From Halorhabdus utahensis DSM 12940 (GTDB lineage Archaea > Halobacteriota > Halobacteria > Halobacteriales > Haloarculaceae), in assembly GCF_000023945.1 (NCBI RefSeq), contig NC_013158.1:434001-498000 (forward strand): 64,000 bases of DNA. Reading direction: 5' to 3'. Position 1 is the stretch's first letter, and every line of letters starts with the position of its first letter. The notes beneath the pieces are model-generated. The model saw nothing but the letters and a program-made list of their open reading frames with translations. It was not told where the DNA came from and ran no database searches. This document shows positions 17,767-26,534 of the stretch, piece after piece. A program made the translations under genes and the position numbers.

Positions 17767-18786
17767 TCACTCAACGACAGTGAACGTCCCTGTCTGTTCG
17801 ATCGTCTCGTCGACGTAGCCGTCGGTCACTTCGAGCGTGATCGTGTAGGAGCCGGGATCCCATTGCTCAGCCGGAGACAGCCGATCCGAGAGATACAGCA
17901 TCGATGGGTCTGTGTCCGATGAGAATTCGTTGTTGACTGGAATCTTGTTTTCGGCCCAGATACTGCCTTCAGGACCAGTAAGGGTTTCGAATATCGAGAT
18001 ATTCGTCCGTATCGCGTCCTCGGTCTCCCGGTAGTGCATCCCCTGGATCTCGTAATAGTACCAGACCGTGTCCGTCGGTCCATACTCGGCGTTGGGCTGG
18101 GGCGTGTACTCGTCGTATCCAGTGGCCTCCCCGGCTGTGAAGAGAATCTCAGGAACCTCGAAGGGTTCTGAAGCCTGTTTCAGCTCGGGTTCGACATCGA
18201 AGGTCGCCGTCTGGGACGCCTCGTTTCCGGCGATCGTGTCCCGAACATCGATCTCGACGCGGTGGGAACCCGGCTCGAACGCCATCGACGGCGAGAAATT
18301 GAGCACCAGAAATACGGTGGTGAAGTCAGTCGACTCGACGACGGTCCGCTCGAAAGTCCGAGTAATCGTATCTAGTGCTTCTCCGTCCGGCGTGTATATT
18401 GTCCAGGACACTTCGTAAGCGAACCGACGCTCACCGTCGCCTGCCGGTTCCGTTCCGACAGTTGACGGTTCGAGATATATCCAGACAACGTCGCCCGGTC
18501 TGTAGGTCTGGTCTGGCTGTTCGGTATATTGTCGATAGCCCGTTGGTTGTTCCGCACAGAAGCGGACGTGGTCGATCGAAAGCGACGACGGCATCGTCGG
18601 GGTCGGCTCCGGAGTCTGTGTCGGCGTCGGCTCAGACGTCGCGGTCGGTTCCGGGGTCGGCGTGGCTGACGCCTGCGTTTCCGTCGTCGTATCCGCCGAC
18701 GAACCGTCGTCCTCACCACAGCCTGCAAATCCAGCTACCGTAACGACACTGAGGCCCAGGACAGTCCGGCGCGTATACGAGGCCAT
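17767..18786 (-). CDS. Tat-exported lipoprotein of unknown function
   Basis: 339 residues from MASYTRRTVLGLS. The twin Arg is followed by a hydrophobic stretch and the lipobox AGFAGC, so the mature protein should be a lipid-anchored surface protein beginning at that Cys. A Thr/Pro/Glu-rich linker (about 30-65) precedes two homologous beta-sandwich-like halves: each starts with a YRQYTEQPDQTY or YDEYTPQPNAEY segment, followed by VWIYLE or VWYYYE, and ends in a GSHRVEIDV or GSYTITLEV strand. Each half may be an Ig-like or surface-binding module. It converges on the small 91-residue gene. Confidence 0.75.
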   Translation of the reverse strand: MASYTRRTVLGLSVVTVAGFAGCGEDDGSSADTTTETQASATPTPEPTATSEPTPTQTPEPTPTMPSSLSIDHVRFCAEQPTGYRQYTEQPDQTYRPGDVVWIYLEPSTVGTEPAGDGERRFAYEVSWTIYTPDGEALDTITRTFERTVVESTDFTTVFLVLNFSPSMAFEPGSHRVEIDVRDTIAGNEASQTATFDVEPELKQASEPFEVPEILFTAGEATGYDEYTPQPNAEYGPTDTVWYYYEIQGMHYRETEDAIRTNISIFETLTGPEGSIWAENKIPVNNEFSSDTDPSMLYLSDRLSPAEQWDPGSYTITLEVTDGYVDETIEQTGTFTVVE

Positions 18787-18887
18787 ACTTACCTGTAAGT
18801 GTTTCCGGTACATACTAACTATGGCAATAGAACATTATGTTTGGGGACAAGCTTCACCCGGACGGAGAAGCGGAATGTGACATCTCG

Positions 18888-21485
18888 CTACTCTCGATCG
18901 GCCCGACGCTGTAAGTCGGCCAGCGTGTTCAACGCCTGAATGGGCGTCATCTCAGCGACGGAAAGAGATCGGAGTTCGGCGACGACATCGTCTCGATCGG
19001 GTTCCTCGGGCGTTTCACTTCCACGTTCCGTCGCGGTTCGATCGGGCTCTTGACCCGGTTCCCGTCCGTCGGGGGTACTGTCACCGAGCAGTTCTCGCGA
19101 GCGACCGACGACCGTGTCCGGCACGCCGGCCACGCCGGCCACCTCGACACCGTAGGATGCCGCGGCGGGCCCGGTGGCGATATCGTAGGGGAACGACACC
19201 TCTTCGCCCGCCTGTTCGGTCCGGAAGTGTCGGTTCACTGCGCCGTTGAGATCGGCCGCGACCTCGGTCAGTTCGTGGTGGTGGGTCGCAAACAGCGTCG
19301 TCGCGCCGACCTCGTCGTGGATGAACTCCGTCACTGCCTGGGCGATCGCCAGGCCGTCGGTCGTGCTGGTCCCGCGGCCCACCTCGTCGAGCAAGACGAG
19401 TGAGTTCGCGGTCGCTCCTTCCAGGATCGTCGCGAGTTCGCTCATCTCGACCATGAACGTCGAGCGCCCGCCGGCGATGTCGTCACTCGCGCCGACGCGG
19501 GTGAACACGCGGTCGACGATCCGCAGGTCCGCCGATTCGGCGGGCACGAAGCTCCCGACCTGGGCGAGAATCGAGATCAGCGCGACCTGGCGCATGTAGG
19601 TCGACTTCCCGCTCATGTTCGGCCCAGTGATCACCGCGAGACAGGCGTCGTCGTCGAGATGGGTGTCGTTCGGAACGAACGCGTCCTCGGTGCGCTCGAC
19701 GACCGGGTGGCGACCACCCTCGATGTCGATTCCGTCCCCACCGACCGAGGGGCGGCAATAATCCCGCTCGGCCGCGACGGTGGCAAAGCCAACCAGCACG
19801 TCGAGATTTGCCACAGCGTCGGCGACTGCCTGGACGCGCTCGGACTCGGCGGCGACGTCGTCACGCACTTCCACGAACAACTCGTACTCCAGATCGTCGG
19901 CCTGCCCTTCCGCCCGAAGGATCTCGTCTTCCCGCTCCTTGAGTTCGGGCGTGTAGTAACGCTCGGCGTTCTTCAGCGTCTGTCGCCGCTGGTAGTCCTC
20001 GGGAACCCGATCGACGTTCGCGTCGGTCACTTCGATGTAGTAGCCGTGGACGGCGTTGTGGCCGACCTTCAACGAGTCGATGCCGGTCCGCTCGCGTTCG
20101 CTTTCCTCCAAGTCGGTGATCCACTCCTTGCCCTCTCGTTCGGTCGCGCGCAACTCGTCGAGTCGGTCGTCGTAGCCCTCACTGATGATCCCACCCTCGG
20201 TGATTTCGGTCGGTGGGTCCGCCGCGATCGCGTCGTCGATCAACCCGCGGACGTCGTCCATCTCGTCGAGACGGTCTCGAAGGTCGGTCAACAGCGGGGC
20301 ATCGATGCCGTCCAACGCCGCTTTGATCTCCGGGATCACGTCGAGTGTGTCTTTCAACGAGCGGAGGTCACGGGCGTCGGCTCGCGAGCGGGAAACGCGT
20401 GAGATGAGTCGCTCGAGGTCGTAGACGTCGGATAGTAGCTCGTGGAGCCGTTCGCGGGTTTGGAGCTCCGAAACAAGCGCATCCACTGCCGCGTGTCTCG
20501 CCTCGATCCGGTCGCGGTCGATGAGCGGACGGCGAAGCCATTCGGTCAGCCGACGACGGCCGAGCGCAGAAGCCGTCTCGTCGATCACGTCCACGAGCGT
20601 CAGGTCCGCGCCGCCGGTGACACTCCGGCGTTCGAAGATCTCTAGGCTTTCGAGCGCCACCGCGTCGAGTACCATGTACGCCCGCGGATCGTATCGTGTG
20701 AGGTGGTTGAGGTAGTCCAGCCGACCGGCTTCACCCCCGCGGGCGTACTCGGCGTAGGCCAGCAACGCGCCACAGGCCCGGACCTCGGCATCGGTCGCGA
20801 GGAGCCGATCAGGCGTCCCGAAGTACTCGCCGACGCGCTCGGCTGCCCGGTCAGTGGCGAAGTACGTCCCCTCGACGGGACTGACGGTACACGCCCCATC
20901 GAAGAGGTTCGGGACGTCGGGGCCGAGGATTCCCTCAGCGGGCGAGAATCGACCGAGTTCGTCCCTGACCGTCTCCCGGTCGTCGGTGCTGGTCGCGTAG
21001 AAGTCCCCCGTCGAAACGTCGAGGACGGCCACACCAAATCGGCCATCGTCAGCGGCCAGCGCGGCGACGTAGTTGTTCTCGGCACCACCGAGCAGTTCGT
21101 CCTCGGTGAGTGTCCCTGGCGTGATGATCCGCGTGACCGCGCGCTCGACGACGCCACTGACCTCGTCGGGGTCCTCGACCTGGTCGGCAATCGCCACGCG
21201 GTAGCCCGCGTCCAGTAACTTCTCGATATAGGATTCGGCGTTGTCGATCGGCACACCCGTCATCGCGTAGGTGCCGGTCGAATCCTCGCGTTCGGTCAGC
21301 GTCACCTCACAGATCCGTGCAAGCACCTCGGCAGCCTCGCAAAATCCCTTGTAGAAGTCACCCGACTGAAAGAGCACCAGGGCGTCGTCGTAGCGCTCGG
21401 TCAACTCGACGTACTGGCGCAACATCGGCGTGAGATCCTCGCGCCGGTCGGTCATCTTCGCCGGCGGTCCCAGGGCCGCGTCCAT
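18888..21485 (-). CDS. mutS: DNA mismatch repair protein MutS (first copy, altered mismatch motif)
   Basis: 865 residues with the full MutS layout: N-terminal mismatch-binding domain, connector, core, clamp, and ATPase with [13 protein letters not shown], the [12 protein letters not shown] Walker B/signature region and ATHHHEL. Odd point: the Phe-x-Glu motif that probes the mismatch reads FYK (44-46), Glu replaced by Lys, whereas the other MutS in this window keeps FYE. The start at 21485 is used, with MTDRRED at 21455 as alternative. The C-terminal tail is short and charged, ending in a small helical segment ([14 protein letters not shown]). Mismatch recognition could be weakened or redirected. 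Confidence 0.93.
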   Translation of the reverse strand: MDAALGPPAKMTDRREDLTPMLRQYVELTERYDDALVLFQSGDFYKGFCEAAEVLARICEVTLTEREDSTGTYAMTGVPIDNAESYIEKLLDAGYRVAIADQVEDPDEVSGVVERAVTRIITPGTLTEDELLGGAENNYVAALAADDGRFGVAVLDVSTGDFYATSTDDRETVRDELGRFSPAEGILGPDVPNLFDGACTVSPVEGTYFATDRAAERVGEYFGTPDRLLATDAEVRACGALLAYAEYARGGEAGRLDYLNHLTRYDPRAYMVLDAVALESLEIFERRSVTGGADLTLVDVIDETASALGRRRLTEWLRRPLIDRDRIEARHAAVDALVSELQTRERLHELLSDVYDLERLISRVSRSRADARDLRSLKDTLDVIPEIKAALDGIDAPLLTDLRDRLDEMDDVRGLIDDAIAADPPTEITEGGIISEGYDDRLDELRATEREGKEWITDLEESERERTGIDSLKVGHNAVHGYYIEVTDANVDRVPEDYQRRQTLKNAERYYTPELKEREDEILRAEGQADDLEYELFVEVRDDVAAESERVQAVADAVANLDVLVGFATVAAERDYCRPSVGGDGIDIEGGRHPVVERTEDAFVPNDTHLDDDACLAVITGPNMSGKSTYMRQVALISILAQVGSFVPAESADLRIVDRVFTRVGASDDIAGGRSTFMVEMSELATILEGATANSLVLLDEVGRGTSTTDGLAIAQAVTEFIHDEVGATTLFATHHHELTEVAADLNGAVNRHFRTEQAGEEVSFPYDIATGPAAASYGVEVAGVAGVPDTVVGRSRELLGDSTPDGREPGQEPDRTATERGSETPEEPDRDDVVAELRSLSVAEMTPIQALNTLADLQRRADRE

Positions 21486-21618
21486 GCCAAAGTGGGTATG
21501 GGCCGGCGGACAAATACCCGTTGGTCGTCGGCTGACGGGGATCCGCTGGCGGTCCTCGGTCTTGTTCTAACCAGACAATATCGAGTGGTCTTTGAACCTC
21601 CAGGCCTGAAAGAAGACA

Positions 21619-21975
21619 ATGACAGCCGCCAGTCAGTATGACGCCACAGATCCGCCCGAGCGTCCGGTCGCGCTTACGGACGCGACCGATCTCGACGCCC
21701 TCATCGAAACATACGATACCGTTCTCGTCGAATTCTACACCGACGGTTGTGGGGTCTGTGCGTCAATGGAGCCGATCCTGGGGATCGTCGCCCAAGACAG
21801 CGACGCCGTGGTCGGGACGATCAACCCGCGCGACGATCCGCCGCTGGTCGAACGCTTCGACGTGCGAAGCGTGCCCCTATTGGTCGTGTTCCGGAACGGC
21901 GAACCAGTCGAGCGCGTCGCCGACGGCTTCCAACCAGCCGAGGATGTCGTGGCGCTGCTCGAAAGCGCGACGTAA
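21619..21975 (+). CDS. Thioredoxin-like protein (CGVC active site)
   Basis: 118 residues, a single thioredoxin domain. The active site is CGVC within VEFYTDGCGVCASMEP, and the cis-Pro loop is SVPLLVVFRNG. Classical thioredoxin has WCGPC, so the redox potential may differ. An N-terminal extension of about 20 residues precedes the fold (TDPPERPVALTD). No signal peptide. It is divergent from mutS with 133 bp between, and UPF0058 follows downstream with its own promoter. Confidence 0.88.
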   Translation: MTAASQYDATDPPERPVALTDATDLDALIETYDTVLVEFYTDGCGVCASMEPILGIVAQDSDAVVGTINPRDDPPLVERFDVRSVPLLVVFRNGEPVERVADGFQPAEDVVALLESAT

Positions 21976-22044
21976 GGATCGTTTCAGCTGATCGGAGAAG
22001 AGTTCTGGCGGCCACCGATCGGATACAATGTCGAGCCGTACAGC

Positions 22045-22050
22045 TATAAG
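22045..22050 (+). promoter_or_regulatory. TATA box of the UPF0058 gene
   Basis: TATAAG in the context GCTATAAGAAA. It predicts transcription from about 22074, giving a leader of about 38 nt before the ATG at 22112. Confidence 0.5.
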
Positions 22051-22055
22051 AAATC

Positions 22056-22069
22056 CCTGGCGTGCCAGG
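22056..22069. promoter_or_regulatory. Perfect 6-2-6 palindrome between TATA box and predicted transcription start
   Basis: CCTGGC-GT-GCCAGG lies 6 bp after the TATAAG box and before the expected start site. That is where archaeal repressors commonly bind. Confidence 0.45.
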
Positions 22070-22111
22070 CTTAACAGATACAGTCTACTGGACAGAATAT
22101 CAGAATATTCT

Positions 22112-22342
22112 ATGCGAAAACAGGAACTCGTTCACCTGCATGGCCTCCTCGCGGAGGTGCGCCGGTACTGCGAGCAGGAGGACAGTCGGTCGCTTGATCT
22201 CTCGAAATACGAGTCGCTGGGCACGGACGAAGCCGCAATCCATCGTGGCAAAGAGCAACATCGGTCGGCGGTATTTGCCCTGGCCGAAGCACTCACCGAG
22301 GGCTCCGAGGAGAAACAGACAGTGGTGACGACGACGGATTGA
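22112..22342 (+). CDS. UPF0058 family protein
   Basis: 76 residues from MRKQELVHLHGLL. The family (about 75-110 residues, widespread in Euryarchaeota) has exactly this N terminus, so the upstream open frame from 22028 is not part of it. Helical, no Cys pairs beyond a single RYCEQED, no TM. Function is unknown; structures of relatives are small helical bundles. A 10 bp palindrome (AGAATATTCT, 22102-22111) abuts the ATG, and a second palindrome lies at the promoter, so expression is probably controlled. Confidence 0.85.
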   Translation: MRKQELVHLHGLLAEVRRYCEQEDSRSLDLSKYESLGTDEAAIHRGKEQHRSAVFALAEALTEGSEEKQTVVTTTD

Positions 22343-22349
22343 TTCGGTT

Positions 22350-23084
22350 TCACCTCATCCGGTGCAACACAAGGATCGAGGCACCGGAGACGAGTGTAAT
22401 CGCAACGACGTGGCCGACGACCGCTGCCACAAGGATCGGATGGCCCACAACGAACGGGACCAGCGAGAGTTGGATCCAGGCGAAGCCGATCGTGATCGCG
22501 TCGATCCGTCGGAGTTCGTCGACCGTTTCCCGGTCAAGCGCTTCGGACAACCACAGACTCCGCCAGAGCCCGATCAGGCTCGCCCACCAACCCGTGCCGA
22601 TACGATAGCAAACGTCCCAGAGAACCACGAGCGTGAAAAACACCGCTGGTGCCGGGAGTGGCTCACCGAGCAAGCCGGTGAGTACCGTCTCCCCGCCCGA
22701 TCCGGGATCGAGCACGAACAGATACGTGACGAGGGCGAAAAAGGCGACCAACCCGAGGACGATCTCGATCCCAGTGCCGAACAGTGTGTGCGTGTATTGT
22801 TCGGGAACATCGAGCCGACGCGTCCGCCGCCCGATAGTCAGCATGAAGACACTCCCGGCCGAGGCGACGACCACAGCCACTGTCCCGGCCGGCAGACTGC
22901 CCCAGCGCCCGTACCCAGCCGCCAGCGCCACCACGCCGGCCTCGAAAATCACGAGCTGGAGCACCAGCGCAGCACCCCTGGAGAGTGAAACACCGGGGAT
23001 CGATCCGACGATGCTCTCGTACACCCACCGCTGGTTGCTCCGGGGATCACTCACGTCCCGGCCGTCCGGTTGCCGGGGCGTCAT
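22350..23084 (-). CDS. Multi-TM membrane protein
   Basis: 244 residues with about six hydrophobic segments (LVLQLVIFEAGVVALAAGYG, GTVAVVVASAGSVFMLTIG, IVLGLVAFFALVTYLFVL, VFFTLVVLWDVCYRIG, a segment near FAWIQLSLVPFVVG, and VVAITLVSGASILVLH). The N terminus has a soluble stretch of about 30 residues. No transporter or enzyme motif is recognisable. Its start overlaps the stop of the epimerase gene upstream by four bases, so the two are co-translated and may act on the same membrane substrate. Confidence 0.7.
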   Translation of the reverse strand: MTPRQPDGRDVSDPRSNQRWVYESIVGSIPGVSLSRGAALVLQLVIFEAGVVALAAGYGRWGSLPAGTVAVVVASAGSVFMLTIGRRTRRLDVPEQYTHTLFGTGIEIVLGLVAFFALVTYLFVLDPGSGGETVLTGLLGEPLPAPAVFFTLVVLWDVCYRIGTGWWASLIGLWRSLWLSEALDRETVDELRRIDAITIGFAWIQLSLVPFVVGHPILVAAVVGHVVAITLVSGASILVLHRMR

Positions 23085-23971
23085 TCGCCTGACTCACTGG
23101 CGAACGCCCGCCGGACGGCGTCCTCGAAGGAGGTTTTGTCGAGAGTGATAATCTCCTCGATGCTGGCATCGGTGACGACGACGGGGTTTTTCAGTCCCAG
23201 GATGAGTGGCCGGGAGATTGCCTTCGGGACGTCAGTGACGAACTCCACCCAATAGGAGGACAGTCGCGGCGTCAGAACGGGTACCGGGATGATGTACCGG
23301 CGCTTGCCGAGGATCGCCGCGGTCTTCTCGAGCATGTCCCGGTAGGTCAATATCTCCGGACCACCGATCTCGTAGGTGTTTCCCGCCGTTTCGGGCCGTT
23401 CGAGCACGCCAACCAGGTACGCGACCACGTCGTCGATTGCGATGGGTTGGCACTCGGTGTGGAGCCACCGGGGTGCGATCATAACCGGCAATCGGTCAAC
23501 GAGTTGGCGCACCATCCGGAAACTCGCACTGCCGTCGCCGACGATGATCGCCGCTCGCAACGTCGTGAGGTCGACGTCACCGCTGTCGAGGACAGCCTCG
23601 ACTTCCTGGCGTGACTTGAGGTGTTCGGAGAGTTCGTCGCCGGCCTCGCCGAGTCCGCCGAGATAGATGGTACGGTCGACGTCAGCTGCATCGGCGGCCT
23701 CCACGAAGTTCTCCGCGGCCCGGCGGTCACGGTCCGCGAACGAGTCGCCAGTCTCCAGTGAGTGAACGAGGTAGTAGGCAGCGTCGATCCCATCGGGCAG
23801 CGACAGCGACTCGGGTTCGAGCAAATCACCCTCGATGACATCGACGCCGTCGGGGGGAGCGTACGTACTCGCGTCTCGCGTCATCGCGACGACGTCGTGG
23901 CCCGCTTCGCGGAGCGCGGGCACGAGTTCGCTCCCGACAAATCCCGTCGCGCCAGTGACCAGTACGCGCAT
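23081..23971 (-). CDS. NAD(P)-binding SDR-type epimerase/reductase (atypical, NmrA/complex I 39-kDa-like)
   Basis: 296 residues from MRVLVTGATGFVGSELV, which carries the TGxxGxxG dinucleotide motif. The typical YxxxK pair is not evident (IYLGGLGEAGDEL stands where it would be). This places it with the atypical, often non-catalytic SDRs such as the mitochondrial complex I 39-kDa subunit family and bacterial YbjT-like proteins. IGGPEILTYRDMLE near the C-terminal half is typical for that group. It is the first gene of a two-gene operon with a membrane protein (four-base overlap). A link to respiratory or lipid/quinone metabolism is possible but is inference. Confidence 0.8.
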   Translation of the reverse strand: MRVLVTGATGFVGSELVPALREAGHDVVAMTRDASTYAPPDGVDVIEGDLLEPESLSLPDGIDAAYYLVHSLETGDSFADRDRRAAENFVEAADAADVDRTIYLGGLGEAGDELSEHLKSRQEVEAVLDSGDVDLTTLRAAIIVGDGSASFRMVRQLVDRLPVMIAPRWLHTECQPIAIDDVVAYLVGVLERPETAGNTYEIGGPEILTYRDMLEKTAAILGKRRYIIPVPVLTPRLSSYWVEFVTDVPKAISRPLILGLKNPVVVTDASIEEIITLDKTSFEDAVRRAFASESGE

Positions 23972-24021
23972 GAATGAATTCGGGGCCGACAGTGGATAAG
24001 TTGTCGGGCGACGCGACCGGT

Positions 24022-24198
24022 TTACTTGCGGGGACGCTGGGACTGATGGCTGATCCGCTCGGCGACGACCGACGGCACCGTCGTCTGGCACCGACTGCAC
24101 CGCCAGGTCGGTCTCGTGGTGCCATCGTCCTTCTGTAGGTCCTTCTCGTTGTCCAGCGTCGCCCCGCAGCCGTCACAGATGTAGGTAGATCGCGTCAC
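24022..24198 (-). CDS. 58-residue zinc-ribbon protein
   Basis: Read from a GTG at 24198 on the minus strand: VTRSTYICDGCGATLDN, then WRCSRCQTTVPS, ending in a basic SQRPRK. Two CxxC pairs (Cys8/11 and Cys34/37) define a zinc ribbon. GAGG lies about 10 nt before the GTG and can serve as ribosome site; the ATG just upstream is out of frame. Codon use is haloarchaeal. The role is unknown; such proteins may bind nucleic acid or other proteins. Confidence 0.6.
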   Translation of the reverse strand: MTRSTYICDGCGATLDNEKDLQKDDGTTRPTWRCSRCQTTVPSVVAERISHQSQRPRK

Positions 24199-24321
24199 GG
24201 GACATCCCTCAACAGTGACTCCGGACGGCAGCTACTTGATGGCTTCTCCGGACGAACGGGTGTTAACGTTTGACATGCCATTGACGGTTGTCCACTAACT
24301 GACTCGACATGGCTCCGAATC

Positions 24322-24327
24322 TTTATC
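24322..24327 (+). promoter_or_regulatory. TATA box of the lactate dehydrogenase gene
   Basis: TTTATC in GAATCTTTATCCCC lies about 35 nt before the ATG at 24360. It predicts a leader of about 9 nt and argues against the ATG at 24309. Confidence 0.45.
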
Positions 24328-24359
24328 CCCGTCTGTCAATAACCCGTGACCAGATCACC

Positions 24360-25316
24360 ATGCCGGACCAAGCAGTCAAGGGAAAAGTTGCGATCATCGG
24401 GGCGGGCGACGTCGGCGCGACGACCGCCTATGCGCTCATGATGAGTGGCTCGGTCTCCGAGATCGCCCTCGTCGACATCGACCACGAGAAAGCCGAAGGT
24501 GAAGCCATGGACCTGCGTCACGGCGCTGCCTTCGTCAAGCCGGTCAACATCTACGCCGGTGATTACGAGGATGCACACGATGCAGATGTCGTGATCATTG
24601 CGGCCGGCGCAAGTCAGAAACCCGGCGAGACCCGGCTCGAACTGCTCGAACGGAACGTCGACATCTTCCACGACATGGTGCCCCGCATCACCGACGGGCT
24701 CGCCGATGACGCCGTCGTTCTCGTCGTCGCCAATCCTGTCGATGTCCTATCATATGTCACCTGGAAAGTGTCCGATCTCCCCTGGCATCGAGTCATCGGC
24801 ACCGGGACGGTACTGGACACCTCCCGATTCCGGAACGTCCTCAGCAAGAACTGCAACGTCGACGCGCGGAACATCCACGCCTACGTCATCGGCGAGCACG
24901 GCGACAGCGAGGTGCTCGTCTGGAGTGCGACCCACATGGCCGGTGTCCCCTTCGACGACTACTGTCCCGTGTGTGACAAGGACTGCGATCTCAACAACCG
25001 TGATCTGATCGCCGACGAAGTACAGGGCGCGGCCTACGAGATCATCGAACGCAAAGGGGCAACATACTACGCGATCGGACTGGCGACGACAGAGATCGTC
25101 GAGAGTATCATCCGCGACGAGAACTCGATCCTGACCGTCTCGACACTGATGGACGGCCAGTACGGACTCGAAGACGTCTACCTGAGTCTGCCCGCCGTCG
25201 TGAATCGGGGCGGTATCCGGCGGGTCGTCGATCTCGACCTCGACGAGAATGAACGCGAGCAGTTCATCGAATCCGGCGAGTTGCTCAGCAACGAGATTGC
25301 CAAATTGGATATTTAA
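24360..25316 (+). CDS. ldh: L-lactate dehydrogenase
   Basis: 318 residues. The NAD motif GAGDVG is at 15-20, with Asp39 closing the adenine ribose site (NAD rather than NADP). The substrate loop GASQKPGETR has Gln86, the residue that selects lactate/pyruvate; malate dehydrogenases have Arg there. Arg92, Asp153, Arg156 (LDTSRFR) and catalytic His180 (IGEHGDSEV) are present. It reduces pyruvate to L-lactate with NADH, a fermentative trait in a few haloarchaea. An uncommon Cys cluster (Cys202, 205, 209 in DYCPVCDKDCD) follows the active site. It converges on amrS. Confidence 0.93.
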   Translation: MPDQAVKGKVAIIGAGDVGATTAYALMMSGSVSEIALVDIDHEKAEGEAMDLRHGAAFVKPVNIYAGDYEDAHDADVVIIAAGASQKPGETRLELLERNVDIFHDMVPRITDGLADDAVVLVVANPVDVLSYVTWKVSDLPWHRVIGTGTVLDTSRFRNVLSKNCNVDARNIHAYVIGEHGDSEVLVWSATHMAGVPFDDYCPVCDKDCDLNNRDLIADEVQGAAYEIIERKGATYYAIGLATTEIVESIIRDENSILTVSTLMDGQYGLEDVYLSLPAVVNRGGIRRVVDLDLDENEREQFIESGELLSNEIAKLDI

Positions 25317-25337
25317 GTCACTCCGGTAGCATCGTTC

Positions 25338-26384
25338 TCAAACGACGACGTCGATGTCGCGTCCGCACTCACACTTGCCATCGAGATCAGCTTCGATACT
25401 GGTTCGAAACCCATTGCGCCTGATCCAGGTGGCCCCACAGTCCGGACAGCGCGTGTCGTTGTCGGCGTGCCCCGGGACGTTGCCGACGTAGACAAACTCC
25501 AGGCCCACGTCACGAGCGATCGCCGCGGCCCGTTCGAGCGTGTCGACAGGCGTCGCGGGACGATCGCGCATATTGTGATCCGGATGGAACCGAGTGAAAT
25601 GCACCGGAACCGACCGATCGAGATCCGCACGCACCCATTCGGCGAACGCCCGGATCTCCGCGGGGTCGTCGTTGAGATCCGGAATGGTAAGGTACGTAAT
25701 CTCCAAGTGGGTGTCCGTCTCATAGAGCGATTCAGCCCCACGGAGCGTCGGCTCGACCCTCGCGCCCATGTACTCGACGTGAGCCCTGTCACGGAACCCC
25801 TTGATGTCGACGTTGGCGGCATCGAGATGCGGAGCCACCTCCGTGACGAACTCCTCAGTGAAGTAACCATTCGTGACGATCGCCGTATAGAGACCCGCCT
25901 GCCTGGCCTCGCGAGCCGCGTCCCGGACGTATTCGGCGTAGATCGTCGGTTCGTTGTACGTCCAGGCCACGCCCGCACAGTCCTGTTTGGTCGCACTCGC
26001 CGTCGCCTCGGCGGGACTGACGTCGCGAAGCGGCACGTCTTCCGGCTCGGCGAAGGCGATATGGTGATTCTGGCAGAATTGACACGCAAAATTACAGGAT
26101 GCCCCGCCGAAGCTCAACACCCGCGTCGTCGGGTGAAAGTGATACAGCGGTTTCTTCTCGATCGGATCGGCAGTCCCCGGCGGGCCAGGGCTCGGGTCGT
26201 GGACGTTGCCGTAGGTCAACAGCCGTAACTCGCCATCGACGTTCTTTCGCACGTCACAGATACCGCGCTGCCCGGGCGAGAGCGTACACCGATGGGCACA
26301 CGCAGTACACCGAACGCCCTCGCCCTCGGCTGGTTCGGCAAGGGAGGCTGGCTCCCCATCGCCGGTGCTGTCCGTCTGAGCCAT
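25338..26384 (-). CDS. amrS: AmrS, radical SAM enzyme of the AmmeMemoRadiSam system
   Basis: 348 residues. An N-terminal Cys region (RCTACAHRCTLSPGQRGIC) is followed by the radical SAM site CNFACQFC and the family sequence AWTYNEPTIYAEYV, VTNGYFTEE, NVDIKGFRD, HFTRFHPDHNM and VYVGNVPGH. The C terminus is a short zinc-ribbon (CPDCGATW ... CECGRD). AmrS family members act with AmrA and AmrB (Memo-like) in an as yet incompletely defined SAM-dependent modification; AmrA and AmrB are not here. It is divergent from a PurM-like gene with 150 bp between. Confidence 0.9.
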   Translation of the reverse strand: MAQTDSTGDGEPASLAEPAEGEGVRCTACAHRCTLSPGQRGICDVRKNVDGELRLLTYGNVHDPSPGPPGTADPIEKKPLYHFHPTTRVLSFGGASCNFACQFCQNHHIAFAEPEDVPLRDVSPAEATASATKQDCAGVAWTYNEPTIYAEYVRDAAREARQAGLYTAIVTNGYFTEEFVTEVAPHLDAANVDIKGFRDRAHVEYMGARVEPTLRGAESLYETDTHLEITYLTIPDLNDDPAEIRAFAEWVRADLDRSVPVHFTRFHPDHNMRDRPATPVDTLERAAAIARDVGLEFVYVGNVPGHADNDTRCPDCGATWIRRNGFRTSIEADLDGKCECGRDIDVVV

Positions 26385-26505
26385 TGCTACTACTGATTAG
26401 GGAGCCACGAGCAAAAGCCTACCCCGGAAGTGCATCGGGAGCCCCCAGCCAGTGTCCACCCGTCAGTTCGGGCTGGTCGATCCGCGGAGCGATGACGAGG
26501 AGTCT

Positions 26506-26530
26506 AAGTACCACCCGAAAGTACCACCCG
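26506..26530 (+). repeat. Direct repeat, two perfect 12 bp copies, period 13
   Basis: AAGTACCACCCG occurs at 26506-26517 and 26519-26530, immediately before the ATG at 26535. It is probably an operator or part of the untranslated leader; no CRISPR-like spacing. Confidence 0.7.
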
Positions 26531-26534
26531 GTGT

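Noticed and set aside
24360-25316. Malate dehydrogenase
   Set aside because: The substrate loop has Gln86 in GASQKPGETR, the lactate dehydrogenase residue; malate dehydrogenase would have Arg.
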